A stretch of 64,000 nucleotides of DNA. Source: Anisus vortex. Its lineage: Eukaryota > Mollusca > Gastropoda > Planorbidae. Below, piece after piece: positions 36,601-45,849 of this stretch. A program made the translations under genes and the position numbers. Positions within the stretch are counted from its first letter, which is position 1. Every line of letters starts with the position of its first letter. The DNA is taken from the NCBI GenBank assembly GCA_949126835.1, contig OX421500.1:19319167-19383166 (forward strand), read 5' to 3'. The notes beneath the pieces are model-generated. The model worked only from the letters and a program-made list of their open reading frames with translations. It was not told the origin of the DNA and did not search any database.

Positions 36601-37859
36601 GTGACCACAGAAACTGGTAGGCTTCAACGGAGCTATGAGTCGATTACTTTTTATTTTACTTTAATGTGCCGGTTGATTTTTTACATTTAATGATGACTGA
36701 AAGTGTTATTCTACAAATCATCGATAGAAAATATTTTCTTTTTTTATATATAAAACCTATCCAGAAAGTGTTGTTTGCTATTCCCCCCTCCCCCCGGAAT
36801 AAAAAAAATATTTGTTAAACAGTTGATTTTTTAGATATTAACTAATTTTCTAAAAAAATTTTGCTTCGCACATGACAATAATACTGGCAACTTCGATGCA
36901 ACATGCCAGTATATTCGATGCATCTGTTTTTAGGTAAAAACGTGAAAAACTTTTCATTCTCTAACTGGTTATGTTGATAAGCTTAAACCCCAATATTTAA
37001 AACCTGTTATCTATCATTTTTTTAATGACATCAATATTACTGTTCTAAATGTGCATATAATCCAGGATTTAGTTTTGTGGATCACAGTTGGAATGCAGCA
37101 TATCACTCACACTGAAGACTTACCCGTCGTTCCAACTGTGGGAAACCATATGAACTTTTTCCTGTTGCCATACAACTACTTTCCGGAGTGTCCGTCCATG
37201 GGGTCACGTGACGCCATGTACATTAAACATATTGACCCATCGGACCGCAGCAAAGGAGTGACAGTAAACAGGTAAACTTTTCTTTCTCAGAAATAAGATA
37301 GATCTGGTGTCGGCAATATATGGCACATGTTCCAGAGTTGGCACGCAGAGCGATTTCCAAGCGAAGACGCCAAAGAAGGCCATTCAAGTTTCTTCTACAA
37401 GAAATTGAGTGCTAGAGCAGTTTGACACCCTTATGTTGGTACGCTGAATGAATCAGAGCATTGGTACACTATTATTGAATGGTTGCCATTCATTGAGCTA
37501 TATAGAATAAGCTCCCGAACTGCAATTTGGTTTAATAAAATAACGCCATCTCCTCAATATACATTTAAGGCAGTTTAGAAAATCGATATAATTTTTGCAA
37601 AGTTATACAATAAATAGATCTCTTTCGTTGACGTTGTGTTAACTGGACTCAACATTTATTTTTAAACATTTAATTCATTTTATAATTCCTAGTGTAAATA
37701 TCTTTGTTTTCATTTATTAATTTGTAATAAATCTGTATTTTTGACAGAAATGGAAATTCTCGCGATCAGTGCATCACGCCAAAGCCTTCCTTGGAAGAGG
37801 ACTTGGTGATTAATCCAGATCAAGTGCTTGAGACTAACCGGTCAAACTTCATAATATAG
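21662..37859 (+). CDS. AOC: copper-containing amine oxidase, copy A (16 coding exons)
   Basis: It encodes a 783-residue secreted quinoprotein that oxidises primary amines to aldehydes, releasing H2O2 and ammonia. Coding exons: 21662-21841, 22470-22608, 23364-23520, 25011-25074, 26882-27000, 27106-27285, 27550-27700, 28810-28959, 29254-29355, 29494-29651, 32319-32407, 32511-32692, 34745-34899, 36172-36379, 37066-37271, 37748-37859. All introns are GT-AG and phases join without a stop. Residues 1-22 form a signal peptide. N2/N3-type domains follow, then the catalytic domain: YVDSG with Asp387, Cys405 and Cys432, NYDY with Tyr475 (topaquinone), HLH (His524, His526), and third copper ligand His693 in HITHTEDLP. 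Length and motif spacing match animal AOC enzymes. The start follows the acceptor at 21647 and opens with the signal peptide. The substrate is unknown; histamine, polyamines and monoamines are all possible. The symbol is family level only. Confidence 0.94.
21940..22455 (+). repeat. 25-bp minisatellite in intron 2, copy A
   Basis: Units of about 25 bp with the core GACGTTTAACATTCTCCTAT then CTACA fill most of the intron between the signal-peptide exon and the next. Units are diverged, with about 20 copies. The same array occupies the same intron of copy B (47390-47885), so it predates the gene duplication. Confidence 0.88.
23701..24148. mobile_element. fold-back MITE with ~30-bp TIRs and TA flanks
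   Basis: The left end GACTATAATATACATGGACC continuing to CGCTTGCTTT is repeated exactly in inverse at the right end (24119-24148). The element is bracketed by TA dinucleotides (23699-23700 and 24149-24150), the duplication left by Tc1/mariner-type elements. Weaker inverted similarity runs on inward for about 200 bases per arm, so the whole 448 bp could form a long hairpin. It lies in intron 4 of copy A and is not seen in intron 4 of copy B. Its central part (AGCTCTAAAAATAGAGC, GAGGTCC) resembles 44935-45000. Confidence 0.8.
24165..25010 (+). other. rest of intron 4, copy A
   Basis: This is AT-rich intron DNA with patchy similarity to intron 4 of copy B (for example around CCAGGTGAAAATG). No further element was defined. 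Confidence 0.5.
25338..25440 (-). mobile_element. LINE 3'-end fragment in intron 5
   Basis: The minus strand matches the last 100 bases of the CR1/L2-like LINE, with AGAAAAGATTATTGCGTCCT on the plus strand corresponding to AGGACGCAATAATCTTCTTT in the LINE. It is diverged and truncated on both sides. Confidence 0.65.
25715..25800 (-). mobile_element. second LINE 3'-end fragment in intron 5
   Basis: ACTCCTTCTATACAGAAGAATGTGGCGTTC parallels the complement of the LINE 3' end but is more diverged than the copy at 25338. Together the two suggest repeated insertion or a local duplication. Confidence 0.45.
25995..26060 (+). repeat. tRNA-like SINE head fragment
   Basis: The sequence contains GCTAGCTTAGTGGTTAAAGT, which fits a Pol III A box (TAGCTTAGTGG), followed at tRNA-like distance by a decayed B box (ACGATTCTCC). 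The fold is not convincing as a functional tRNA and no body follows, so this is a SINE head remnant. Confidence 0.45.
26626..26811 (+). mobile_element. hAT MITE N1 in intron 5, shared with copy B
   Basis: It begins GGTTCGGCAACCTATGGCAC and ends CAAAAGGTTGCCGTGACC, inverted ends of the N1 family. A related copy lies at the same distance upstream of exon 6 in copy B (50501-50675). Insertion therefore came before the gene duplication. Confidence 0.7.
27829..27986. mobile_element. 158-bp unclassified insertion with 13-bp TSD
   Basis: The insertion is flanked by identical 13-mers, GATGATAAAAAGT, at 27816-27828 and 27987-27999. It lies in intron 8 of copy A and has no counterpart in copy B. A 13-bp duplication fits target-primed retroposition. 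The body contains a small hairpin (CACGCC...GGCGTG-like around 27868-27892) and ends CCCGGTTTCTTAGAGACTTTTTAATTC-like sequence without a long A tail. No tRNA boxes are clear. Confidence 0.6.
28315..28500 (-). mobile_element. tRNA-derived SINE family 2 in intron 8
   Basis: The minus strand starts GCCGGCTGGTCCAGCGGTTA, a tRNA-like head with an A box, followed by a B box in CGCGGGTTCTAGCCC. The body is GCCACCGAC...CGCCCTGCAGG, and the tail GGACGTAATAATCTTCTATC is homologous to the 3' end of the CR1/L2-like LINE. A sister copy is at 33661-33835. Confidence 0.8.
29880..30085 (-). mobile_element. SINE family 1 in intron 11
   Basis: Read on the minus strand it contains CGAATCCTGGTGCAGGCTAG, the tRNA-derived B-box end, then GGGTGTCCCTGAGTCTACCC, CTCTGATGGGTACCTGAC, AAGTAAAGGCAGC and the tail CGGTCCGACGGGTACTTTA-like sequence. 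The same order is found at 36386-36660 and 43605-43880. Confidence 0.8.
30483..31237. repeat. near-perfect 378-bp tandem duplication in intron 11
   Basis: The block from TATGATTCGGAAAACCATAT (30483) to CCAAATAAAAATAATGT is repeated from 30861 with only a few differences, mostly in T runs. Copy B has one diverged partial version (about 53510-53680), so this is native intron DNA duplicated recently in copy A. Confidence 0.92.
31234..31520. mobile_element. MITE with ~45-bp imperfect TIRs in intron 11
   Basis: The left end GTTCAAAAAAATTCTAACTG ... GGCTTGGAGCT is the inverse of the right end AGCTCCAAGC ... CAGTTAGAATTTCTTAGAAC. The 287-bp element is AT-rich with no coding potential. Target duplication is unclear, so the superfamily is not assigned. 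I found no counterpart in intron 11 of copy B. Confidence 0.7.
31521..32318 (+). other. rest of intron 11, copy A
   Basis: This intron DNA includes a short run of CTACTGAACC-like words (31770-31850). The last ~200 bases align with copy B upstream of exon 12. No gene or element ends were found. Confidence 0.5.
33661..33835 (+). mobile_element. tRNA-derived SINE family 2 in intron 13
   Basis: The head GCCGACTGGTCCAGCGGTTA contains an A-box-like motif. The B box lies in CGCGGGTTCTATCCCTG about 60 bases on. The tail from GGACGTAATAATCTTCTATC to GAAGGAACGTCTGTAA matches the 3' end of the CR1/L2-like LINE at 20820-20862. Copy B has a much shorter intron 13 without it. Confidence 0.85.
33836..34744 (+). 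other. rest of intron 13, copy A
   Basis: AT-rich DNA with a C tract at 34129-34139. A direct repeat of CTTATAACTTAATCCTT at 34530 and 34579 is also present near 54390 in copy B. No gene or defined element was seen. Confidence 0.5.
34941..35171 (+). mobile_element. copy-A-specific SINE with 8-bp TSD, intron 14
   Basis: The insertion begins GCGGCAGTGCGTTCGACTGG with a near-canonical B box in GGTTCGAATCCTGG (about 34976-34989), then an AT-rich body. It is flanked by TACTCATA at 34933-34940 and 35172-35179. Copy B has the uninterrupted site (GCTACTCATGCATATAGAT near 54720-54740). The head is tRNA-derived but the body differs from family 1. Confidence 0.8.
35490..35640 (+). mobile_element. SINE family 1 tail, shared with copy B
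   Basis: GGCTGGGCATTGTGCTGGCC, GAACGCTGCTTCAGCGGCCC and TTGGGTCCGAAGGGTACTTTA form the 3' half of SINE family 1. The same fragment sits at the matching place in copy B (55045-55190), so it predates the duplication. Confidence 0.7.
35659..35754 (+). mobile_element. hAT MITE N1 remnant, right end lost
   Basis: The left end TAGGGGTCAGCA follows GTATAGAA, the counterpart of the target site GTGTAGAA of the intact copy-B element (55210-55397). Internal words match (AAGAAATTGAGTGCTAAAGC), but the right inverted end is missing before the next MITE begins. Confidence 0.65.
35763..35967 (+). mobile_element. hAT MITE N1, copy-A-specific, perfect 8-bp TSD
   Basis: This 205-bp element starts CAGGGGTAGGCA and ends AGGTTGCCGACACCTG. 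It is flanked by GCCTAGTA on both sides (35755-35762, 35968-35975). Copy B carries an empty site (ATCCTAGTATATGCAATT near 55435-55452). Internal words include GCCAAAAAATCATCCTGCTC and CGAGTGCCATTGAAAATCGC. Confidence 0.92.
36386..36660 (+). mobile_element. SINE family 1 at the exon 15 donor, copy A
   Basis: The SINE begins about seven bases into intron 15 (GTGGGTCGATGGGACATCGG). It has a tRNA-like head with B box GTTCGAATCCTAG, then GGGTGTCTATGAGTTTACCTA, CTCTGATGGATATC and a tail with GCTTCAACGGAGCTATGAGT. Copy B has the same SINE at the same offset (55868-56145). It lies directly against the splice donor. Confidence 0.85.
37304..37495 (+). mobile_element. hAT MITE N1 in intron 16, shared with copy B
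   Basis: It starts CTGGTGTCGGCAATATATGG and ends near GAATGGTTGCCATTCATTG. It corresponds to the clearer element at 57000-57199, so the insertion predates duplication. Ends and the flanking 8-mer are more eroded than in copy B. Confidence 0.7.
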
Positions 37860-37979
37860 AGATTTTTAATGCTTACAGTTGATTATTTAAAAATTTTTTT
37901 TCTTTAAAATGACATATATTTAAAAATTGTTTAAAAGCAAATAATAAGAATAAAAAAAGAATCTATATTTAAATGTCTT

Positions 37980-37985
37980 AATAAA
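37980..37985 (+). promoter_or_regulatory. AOC: candidate polyadenylation signal, copy A
   Basis: AATAAA lies 121 bases after the stop codon. A matching CTTAAATAAATTG occurs at the same distance in copy B (57661-57666), so conservation supports its use. Confidence 0.55.
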
Positions 37986-38009
37986 ATCTCATGATAACAT
38001 GGTATGATA

Positions 38010-39775
38010 ATCCGTGTCTAGGTTGCCAGTATAATGTTTATAAATGTCTAGTTTGCCATTTGCCAGTATAGTGTTTATAAATGTCTTGTTTGTCAGTATA
38101 GCGTTTATAAATGTCTAGTTTGCCAGTATAATGTTTATAAATGTCTAGTTTGCAATTTGCCAGTATAGTGTTTATAAATGTCTTGTTTGTCAGTATAGTG
38201 TTTATAAATATCTAGTTTGCCAGTATAATGTCAGTATATTGTTTATAAATGTCTAGTTGCCAGTATAATGTTTATAAATGTCTAGTTTGCCAGTATAATG
38301 TTTATAAATGTCTCGTTTGCCATTTGCCAGTATAATGTTTATAAATGTCTAGTTTGCCAGTATATTGTTTATAAATGTCTAGTTTGCCAGTATAATGTTT
38401 ATAAATGTCTAGTTTGCCAGTATATTGTTTTTTAAATGTCTAGTTTGCCAGTATAATGTTTGTAAATGTCTAGTTTGCCAGTATAATGTTTGTAAATGTC
38501 TTGTTTGCCATTTTGCCAGTATAGTGTTTATAAATGTCTTGTTAGCCAGTATAGTGTTTATAAATGTCTTGTTTGCCATTAGCCAGTATAGTGTTTATAA
38601 ATGTCTAGTTTGCCAGTATAATGTTTATAAATGTCTAGTTTGCCATTTGCCAGTATAGTGTTTATAAATGTCTTGTTTGCCAGTACAGTGTTTATAAATG
38701 TCTAGTTTGCCAGTATAAAGTTTATAAATGTCTCGTATGCCATTTGCCAGTATAGTGTTTATAAATGTCTTGTTTGCCAGTATAGTGTTTATAAATGTCT
38801 AGTTTGCCAGTATAATTTTTATAATTGTCTAGTTTGCCAGTATAATGTTTATAAATGTCTCGTTTGCCATTTGCCAGTATAATGTTTATAAATGTCTAGT
38901 TTGCCAGTATAATGTTTATAAATGTCTAGTTTGCCAGTATATTCTTTATAAATGTCTAGTTTGCCATTATAATGTTTATAAATGTCTAAATTGCCAGTAT
39001 AATGTTTGTAAATTTCTAGTTTGCCATTTGCCAGTATAGTGTTTATAAATGTCTTGTTAGCCAGTATAGTGTTTATAAATGTCTTGTTTGTCATTTGCCA
39101 GTATAGTGTTTATAAATGTCTTGTTTGCTAGTATAGTGTTTATAAATGTCTAGTTTGCCAGTATAATGTTTATAAATGTTTCATTTGCCATTTACTAGTA
39201 TAGTGTTTATAAATGTCTTGTTTGCCAGAATAGTGTTTATAAATGTCTAGTTTGCCAGTATAATGTTTATAAATGTCACGTTTGCCTTTTGCCAGTATAG
39301 TTTTTATAAATGTCTTGTTTGCCAGTATATTGTTTATAAATGTCTAGTTGCCAGTATAATGTTTATAAATGTCTAGTTTGCCAGTATAATGTTTATAAAT
39401 GTCTCGTTTGCCATTTGCCAGTATAATGTTTATAAATGTCTAGTTTGCCAGTATATTGTTTATAAATGTCTAGTTTGCCAGTATATTGTTTCTTAAATGT
39501 CTAGTTTGCCAGTATAATGTTTGTAAATGTCTAGTTTGCCATTTGCCAGTATAGTGTTTATAAATGTCTTGTTTGCCAGTATAGTGTTTATAAATGTCTA
39601 GTTTGCCAGTATAATGTTTGTAAATGTCTCGTTTGCCATTTGCCAGTATAGTGTTTATAAATGTCTTGTTTGCCAGTATAGTGTTTATAAATGTCTTATT
39701 TGCCATTATAGTGTTCATAAATGTCTTGTTTGCCAGTATAGTGTTTAATAATGTCTTGTTTGCTAACACAGTTTA
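38010..39775. repeat. 30-bp minisatellite downstream of copy A, ~55 units
   Basis: The unit is AGTATAATGTTTATAAATGT followed by CTAGTTTGCC, with a longer 38-bp variant carrying an extra ATTTGCC. About 55-58 units run head to tail with a mosaic of variants (AGTATAGTG/AGTATAATG, CTAG/CTTG/CTCG). The array starts about 25 bases after the polyadenylation signal. Copy B retains only a few related units at 57700-57790. Open frames inside it arise because 30 is divisible by 3. Confidence 0.95.
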
Positions 39776-40479
39776 CTTTGCAAATATAGTGCTTACATTT
39801 GTCTAATATATTGTCCACGTATATATAGTTTGCAAGTTAAGTGTTTACTTAAGTCTAGTTCAATTATATTTTTGATATATCTATTATTGTTCAAGAAAAT
39901 CATTAAAAAATGTCTGTCCAGTTTGCAAGCAAAGATCTTATATTTTTCGAGTAATGTGTAACTTCTATATAAGAAGAAATCTATAAACCATATTTGTCAT
40001 AGCACTTTTCTTTAATGAAATTTATTGTGACAGACAACATAATAAATTGTTAATTAAAGTAAACAATGTTTAAAAATTAGCATCAGCCCCTTATCACTAA
40101 TACATTTTCCACACAGCTGTCATCCACTCGATTGTTTCTAGCCCGCAATTGTATTACTACAAGAGCTTATCACCAGCTCCAACTATTTTTATTTTCTACC
40201 ACTAACACTAAACCTCCATGTTCTCTTGACATCTCATTTAGTTTACGTTTCGGTAAGTAGTTTGACAAAATGTAATTCAATTAGTAAAGCTAATTATTAG
40301 GATTTCAACATTGCAAGTCTGCAGTATGAAACAAAAAATTGTAATGAACAACATTTTTTTTTCGTTTTTCCTGTCTTATTTCTGTAGCCCACTATGAATT
40401 ACATTTTCTGAGTTAGATTAAATTGTTTGTCTCAATACATGTTACAAAATCTAACCCTTTATACTATATTGCGAGAACT
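39776..40479. other. spacer after the minisatellite, no gene
   Basis: The first ~170 bases align with the 3' flank of copy B (57770-57960) and mark the end of the duplicated block. The rest is AT-rich with nothing recognised. Confidence 0.5.
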
Positions 40480-42800
40480 TCATTAATTCTCCAGTTCCTG
40501 ACAATGTCAAATTTAAAGATTAGGCACCATAGCTAAGGACGTTTAGCTAAAATATATCAAAACTACTTAAAAGCCAGGATCATTAAATAAAGAATGGAGA
40601 ACAGCCAACATCATAGCCAAGGAAGATTAATCACCTAGAGATTCAATAAGCTACAGATAAATATGTCTAATATCAAACATAAACTTGCCGAAAAAATTTT
40701 CGCCGATTGCTTATATTTGTGAGTAGAACACATTCATTGCACAGCACACAAGCAAGGTTTATATAAGGAAAGCTAGTAGGACAGAAGACCAGCTCTGTAT
40801 ATTCAAACAAGACACAGTCGAAGGATTCCTAAACATTTCATGCGCAACAGATGCTTTAATTGACCTGCAACAAGCATACGACAGAGTTAGGCTAGGATGA
40901 CTGTTCATGAAAATGAATATAGGACTACACAACAAGCATACGACAGAGTTAGGCTAGGATGACTGTTCATGAAAATGAATATGGGACTGCACAACAAGCA
41001 TACGACAGAGTTAGGCTAGGATGACTGTTCATGAAAATGAATAAGGGACTGCACAACAAGCATACGACATAGTTAGGCTAGGATGACTGTTCATGAAAAT
41101 GAATATGGGACTGCACAACAAGCATACGACAGAGTTTGACTAGGATGACTGTTCATGAAAATGAATATAGGACTGCACAACAAGCATACGACAGAGTTAG
41201 ACTAGGGTGACTGTTCATGAAAATGAATATGGGAATGCACAACAAGCATACGACAGAGTTAGGCTAGGATGACTGTTCATGAAAATGAATATGGGACTGC
41301 ACAACAAGCATACGACAGAGTTAGGCTAGGATGACTGTTCATGAAAATGAAAATGGGACTGCACAACAAGCATACGACAGAGTTAGGCTAGGATGACTGT
41401 TCATGAAAATGAATATGGGACTGCACAACAAGCATACGACAGAGTTAGGCTAGGATGACTGTTCATGAAAATGAATATGGGACTGCACAACAAGCATACG
41501 ACAGAGTTAGGCTAGGATGACTGTTCATGAAATGAATATGGGACTGCACAACAAGCATACGACAGAGTTAGGCTAGGATGACTGTTCATGAAAATGAATA
41601 TGGGACTGCACAACAAGCATACGACAGAGTTAGGCTAGGATGACTGTTCATGAAAATGAACATGGGACTGCACAACAAGCATACGACAGAGTTTGACTAG
41701 GATGACTGTTCATGAAAATGAATATGGGACTGCACAACAAGCATGCGACAGAGTTTGACTAGGATGACTGTTCATGAAAATGAATATGGGACTGCACAAC
41801 AAGCATACGAAAGAGTTAGACTAGGGTGACTGTTCATGAAAATGAATATTGGACTGCACAACAAGCGTACGACAGAGTTAGGCTAGGATGACTGTTCATG
41901 AAAATAAATATGGGACTGCACAACAAGCATACGACAGAGTTTGGCTAGGATGACTGTTCATGAAAATGAATATGGGACTGCACAACAAGCATACGACAGA
42001 GTTTGACTAGGATGACTGTTCATGAAAATGAATATGGGTCTGCACAACAAGCATACGAAAGAGTTAGACTAGGGTGACTGTTCATGAAAATGAATATTGG
42101 ACTGCACAACAAGCGTACGACAGAGTTAGGCTAGGATGACTGTTCATGAAAATGAATATGGGACTGCACAACAAGCATACGACAGAGTTAGGCTAGGATG
42201 ACTGTTCATGAAAATGAATATGGGACTGCACAACAAGCATACGACAGAGTTAGGCTAGGATGACTGTTCATGAAAATGAATATGGGACTGCACAATAAGG
42301 TGTATAAGTAGACAGAAGCTTTCCTTTAAGACAGAATCACTCAAATTAAGTTCGACGTAGCAACATCTGTAAGAATGACCGAGAAGGAAGTACTTCACAT
42401 TGATCAGCCCTTAGTTGCCCCATCTTCCTCATTATTGACCTGCTGAAATACATCACAGTAAAAAAAAGGCAGTACATGAGGACGATCTACTAATATGGAC
42501 AACAAAGAAACCCAAGTCTTAAATAGACTCAACTAAACAAAGCAATGTTTTCTATCTCAACTAACACCAAGTTGTGGATAATTAATATAAATAAAAAATA
42601 AACAGAATATACTATCTTTCGCCACAAAAAAACAACAACAAACAACAGTTTATATATAGAGTAGCCTTTAACAACCTAAAACTAAATTTAAATCTTATAA
42701 AGAAAAAGCCCTATAAACCCAAGAGTAAAACTTTATCCAAAAATCTCTCTAGTATTTTTAGATCAGAATTGAAATAAAAATCTCGGAAACAGAGAAACAT
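40480..42800 (+). pseudogene. decayed jockey-like LINE reverse transcriptase
   Basis: In shifting plus-strand frames I read, in the canonical order, EWRTANIIAK, SYR and ISNI (fingers), RTEDQL, motif A as DLQQAYDRVR, FLxDRITQIKFDVATS, and after motif C an ADD-like segment followed by LNKAMFSISTN and IININKK with YTIF. This order and spacing are those of jockey/I-type non-LTR reverse transcriptases. Many stops and frameshifts are present, and a 62-bp satellite has expanded inside motif A. The 3' part (42690-42790) resembles 18129-18240. Confidence 0.7.
40866..42298 (+). repeat. 62-bp satellite grown from reverse transcriptase motif A
   Basis: About 23 head-to-tail units of 62 bp carry the core CAACAAGCATACGACAGAGT, then TAGGCTAGGATGACTGTTCA and TGAAAATGAATATGGGACTG. 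The first unit (CTGCAACAAGCATACG) is in place within the reverse transcriptase relic, and the sequence after the last unit continues that relic. Units are over 95% alike, with variants such as TTTGACTAGG shared by non-adjacent units, which points to multi-unit duplication. The period is not a multiple of 3, so the array has no coding role. Confidence 0.95.
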
Positions 42801-43604
42801 GCTGGTTTGCTACAAGGATTCGAGAAACGCTGGTTAGGCATTATAATGTAACTAGAAATAGCCCATGGGGAAACCACGGGGGTAAATAATATTGTTCTAT
42901 GTGCTTTTATTATTTTTAGGATTGTGTTTATATATTTGTTATACTTTTTTAAAAGTCGAAAAACAGGAGCTGGAAGTAAAATAGGCTTTAGTCATGGTTT
43001 TAAATTTAAGAAATGAAGATTCTAATTGGTGATCTTTACATTTTTATCTAATTACTGAGATAAATAAAAACATAAACATGGTTTGATTAAACTGTGTTTT
43101 TTCACTGTCATAAATTCATATGAAGTTTAAAGCAATATTAAGTGCAATTTTATATTCTCCGTGAGTAGGGCCTAGTTGACTGTTGGGTGTTATTTTCTAA
43201 ATGTTTGGGACTTTTTGACCTCAAAAGGCGACAAAAATTGATCATAAATGAAAACTTGGACAAGATCGAATGTCTGTTATTAAAATTTGTTAATGGCTAT
43301 CACAAAAGCAGAATTGTTGGAAATAGATAATAGGGTAGTGTTTAGTGTTGAGGAATAAAGTTGATACATTTGGAATGTTTGTAGCTTTGTTCCATAATGA
43401 TAAGATTTCTGAAGTGTCCAAATTGCGATGTATTTCCTTTGCAATGAATCAATAGCCGTTGCAAAGACAACCTTTGGATTGATATTTCTCAAAAGCATAA
43501 TGATTACATTATCATTATTTCTGTCTCTTTTGGTGCAAGACATTATTACCATTGGTGTCATATTTATCACAATTAGTTTGATACCAGACATTATCACAAC
43601 TGTT
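42801..43604. other. no gene; possible element terminus near 42850
   Basis: TAACTAGAAATAGCCCATGG followed by GGAAACCACGGGGG (about 42849-42882) contains a short inverted repeat typical of dispersed repeat ends. Otherwise this is AT-rich DNA with no exon. Confidence 0.4.
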
Positions 43605-43880
43605 TGTGATCTCGAGCGTTCGGCTGAAGTACCGAAGGTTCTGAGTAGGAATCCTGAAAAAAGGCTAGGGTTTGTTCACAGCTCTGAAAGGTGTCTCTAA
43701 GCCTATCGTGGTCTGAAGGGTACCTGATATTCGTTAGGGAAAAGTAAATGAGACAGTGCGTTGTGGGCTTTGTGCTGGTCATACAATCTCCTAATATGCC
43801 GTGGTAAAAGAAACTTGTGAACACTGCTTTACTGTCTCTGTGGATCAAATCGGTCTAACGGGGATACTTAACTTCTACTC
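43605..43880 (+). mobile_element. SINE family 1, nearly full length
   Basis: The head contains GCGTTCGGCTGAAGTACCGA and a decayed B box (GTAGGAATCCTGAAA). The body has AAAGGTGTCTCTAAGCC, GTCTGAAGGGTACCTGA and GGGCTTTGTGCTGGTCA, and the tail CTTGTGAACACTGCTTTACT, ATCGGTCTAACGGGGATACTTA. Order and spacing match the copies at 36386 and 55868. Confidence 0.8.
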
Positions 43881-44160
43881 GCGTGAAGCCAGATATTATA
43901 GACATAGGGAAATGGGTGGGTGTGTGTGTGGGGGGGGGGGATCAAGACTAATATAGAGGCTAAAATGTGTCCATGAACAACAATATTCATGTTTATACCA
44001 AGTTATTGTTCTTAAACTGTTGTGTTTTCTTTTTAAATGTTTTAAATATCTGTACTATTCATCCAATAACCCCCCACCCCCTTTTTGTTTTCAAAATTAA
44101 TTTTTGTTCCATGTTGGGTAAGTGGGGAATGGGGTAAAATAATTTGATAATTTGAAATAC

Positions 44161-44256
44161 AGTTATAAAGCTTTTATATTTGGCTACTCATTCTAAATAC
44201 TTTAAAGACAGTTATAAAGCTATTATGTTAGGCTACTCATTCTAAATAGGCCTACT
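44161..44256. repeat. 49-bp direct duplication
   Basis: AGTTATAAAGC...GGCTACTCATTCTAAATA occurs at 44161 and again at 44210 with a few differences. The surrounding 43881-45329 shows no gene. A GT/G run lies at 43918-43940, and 44935-45000 resembles the centre of the MITE at 23701-24148. Confidence 0.75.
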
Positions 44257-45329
44257 TTGCATATACTTTATTATACAACAGTTGAAAACCTAAATGTTTT
44301 ATGGTTTAAATTTCTGAAAAGAAATTTTCAAAGAATGGTCTAAATTTACGGAGAAAAGATTGGGTGAAAGGAAAAATTAGAAAATCACTATACAAAGACC
44401 TACATGATATAATAATATAGGCTTAGTTTTATATTCGCTAAATTGATACAGACAAGAATAAAAGAGATAATAAAGTATAGAGTTGGGGATCGAGCTTTAG
44501 AGAATTTATTAATAGACGGTTTACAATTTCTAAAAAAAATATTTTGTTCAAATCTTGCATATATGTTTGTAAGTCTCAGTTTGCGTGGTCTAGTGTTTAG
44601 TAATTCCCTTTGATTTTATGAATGGAAAACTATAAACTATACTTATCCCAGTTGCCAGTTATTGTCGGAGAATTTAAAGGAATAGCACAGACGTAAAATG
44701 CCTATTAATAGATGTAAATTAAAACTATTAAACAATGTATTTGTAAAAGTAAATATTTTAATTTTTCAATTTCTTCGTTTCATTACTTCTCATGTAGAAT
44801 TTGTAGAATAAAACTTTATAGAAGGATCGTCTGTAATATATTAGAAGATTCTGTAATATATAAAAAAATTACAAGATTAAAATAGAAAGTTGCATACAAC
44901 GTAAGTCTTTTGGGGTAAATTGGAGTACGCGTTATTTGATGCGCACCGAAAACACGATTATTGAGCTCTAAAAATAGCGCAAGAGGTCCCCTTATTGAAG
45001 TCATATGTCTGTATTCTCAAAACCAAGTCGCTAAGTGTTCAGATACACTGATACATACATTCATACACAGATTTCTCTGGGCTTTTATTATATAGATGAC
45101 TTATATTATAAAACAAATATTCTTCTAATTCCCGTTTTGAGTGTTCATAGTTTTTTTTTTTTTCTTTTTAATGTACACTAAAATAAATACGCTAAAATTA
45201 GAATGAATTTAATTATTTGAATTTATTTGTTTTGGTAAGTGGGACCTTTTTCTTATAAGTACGACCCCATCCTCAGAGTCTTAGAGTCATAGCCGGTCAC
45301 TCCACTATACAGACCTAGTGTACAAGTTG

Positions 45330-45845
45330 TTATATATGAAAATATCTCTTTAAGAGGGACACTGTCAGCCAATTTGGTTTCTGGTAGGAAGGCGATATTA
45401 ATTCATAGTCTGTCACGCTCCCTGTCTGTGTACTCTTAGAAAGGAAAATCAACAGTTGGGTAGCTAAGGCCATGGGCATTATGGCAAGTTTAAAAAAAAA
45501 ACGAGTCTGGATGAACACGCTGCTTACTTACTCCACTAAATCACTAGTCTACAGAAGTTGCGTTTTAAGCACCTTGTTGTAAGGCTGTGAGGCGTGGTGT
45601 ACATATTCCTGGAAACTGAACACCTTTCATCTCAGAAGTCTCAGACGTATCCTATATATAAGATGGCAGGACAAAGTCCCAAATGCAATGGTCTTGCAAA
45701 CAGAAGTGTGTCCAAACATCCGCATTTTTCTCAGCAACAGAAGACTCAGTTAGCTAGGTCATGTACACCCAATACAACAAGGGTCGAATCCCACAGAACA
45801 TCCGTTAGTTTCAGGACAGAGACTACAATGAACAGAAAGCTTTAG
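45330..45845 (+). mobile_element. C-terminal relic of a LINE reverse transcriptase
   Basis: Plus-strand frames read INSWVAKAMGIMASLKKK, RVWMNTLLTYSTKSLVYRSC, VLSTLL, then CEAW, FHLRSLRRILYIRWQDKVPN and LGHV. This matches the typical tail of CR1/RTE-like polyproteins (CVLSTLLYGCEAW, HLRCLRRIL, WQDKVPN, LGHVxRM). One stop and several frame changes break it. It could belong to the same dispersed family as the relic at 40480, but the two do not overlap. Confidence 0.75.
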
Positions 45846-45849
45846 ATGT

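Noticed and set aside
38425..39806. Open frames of 60-100 codons in both strands with YKCLVCQYNV-type or TNKTFINTILA-type repeats
   Set aside because: They arise from the 30-bp minisatellite, whose period is a multiple of three; no start context, splice signals or family similarity support a protein.
38010..42298. Regular direct repeats that might suggest a CRISPR-like array
   Set aside because: The repeats are contiguous with no unique spacers, the DNA is eukaryotic and there are no cas genes.
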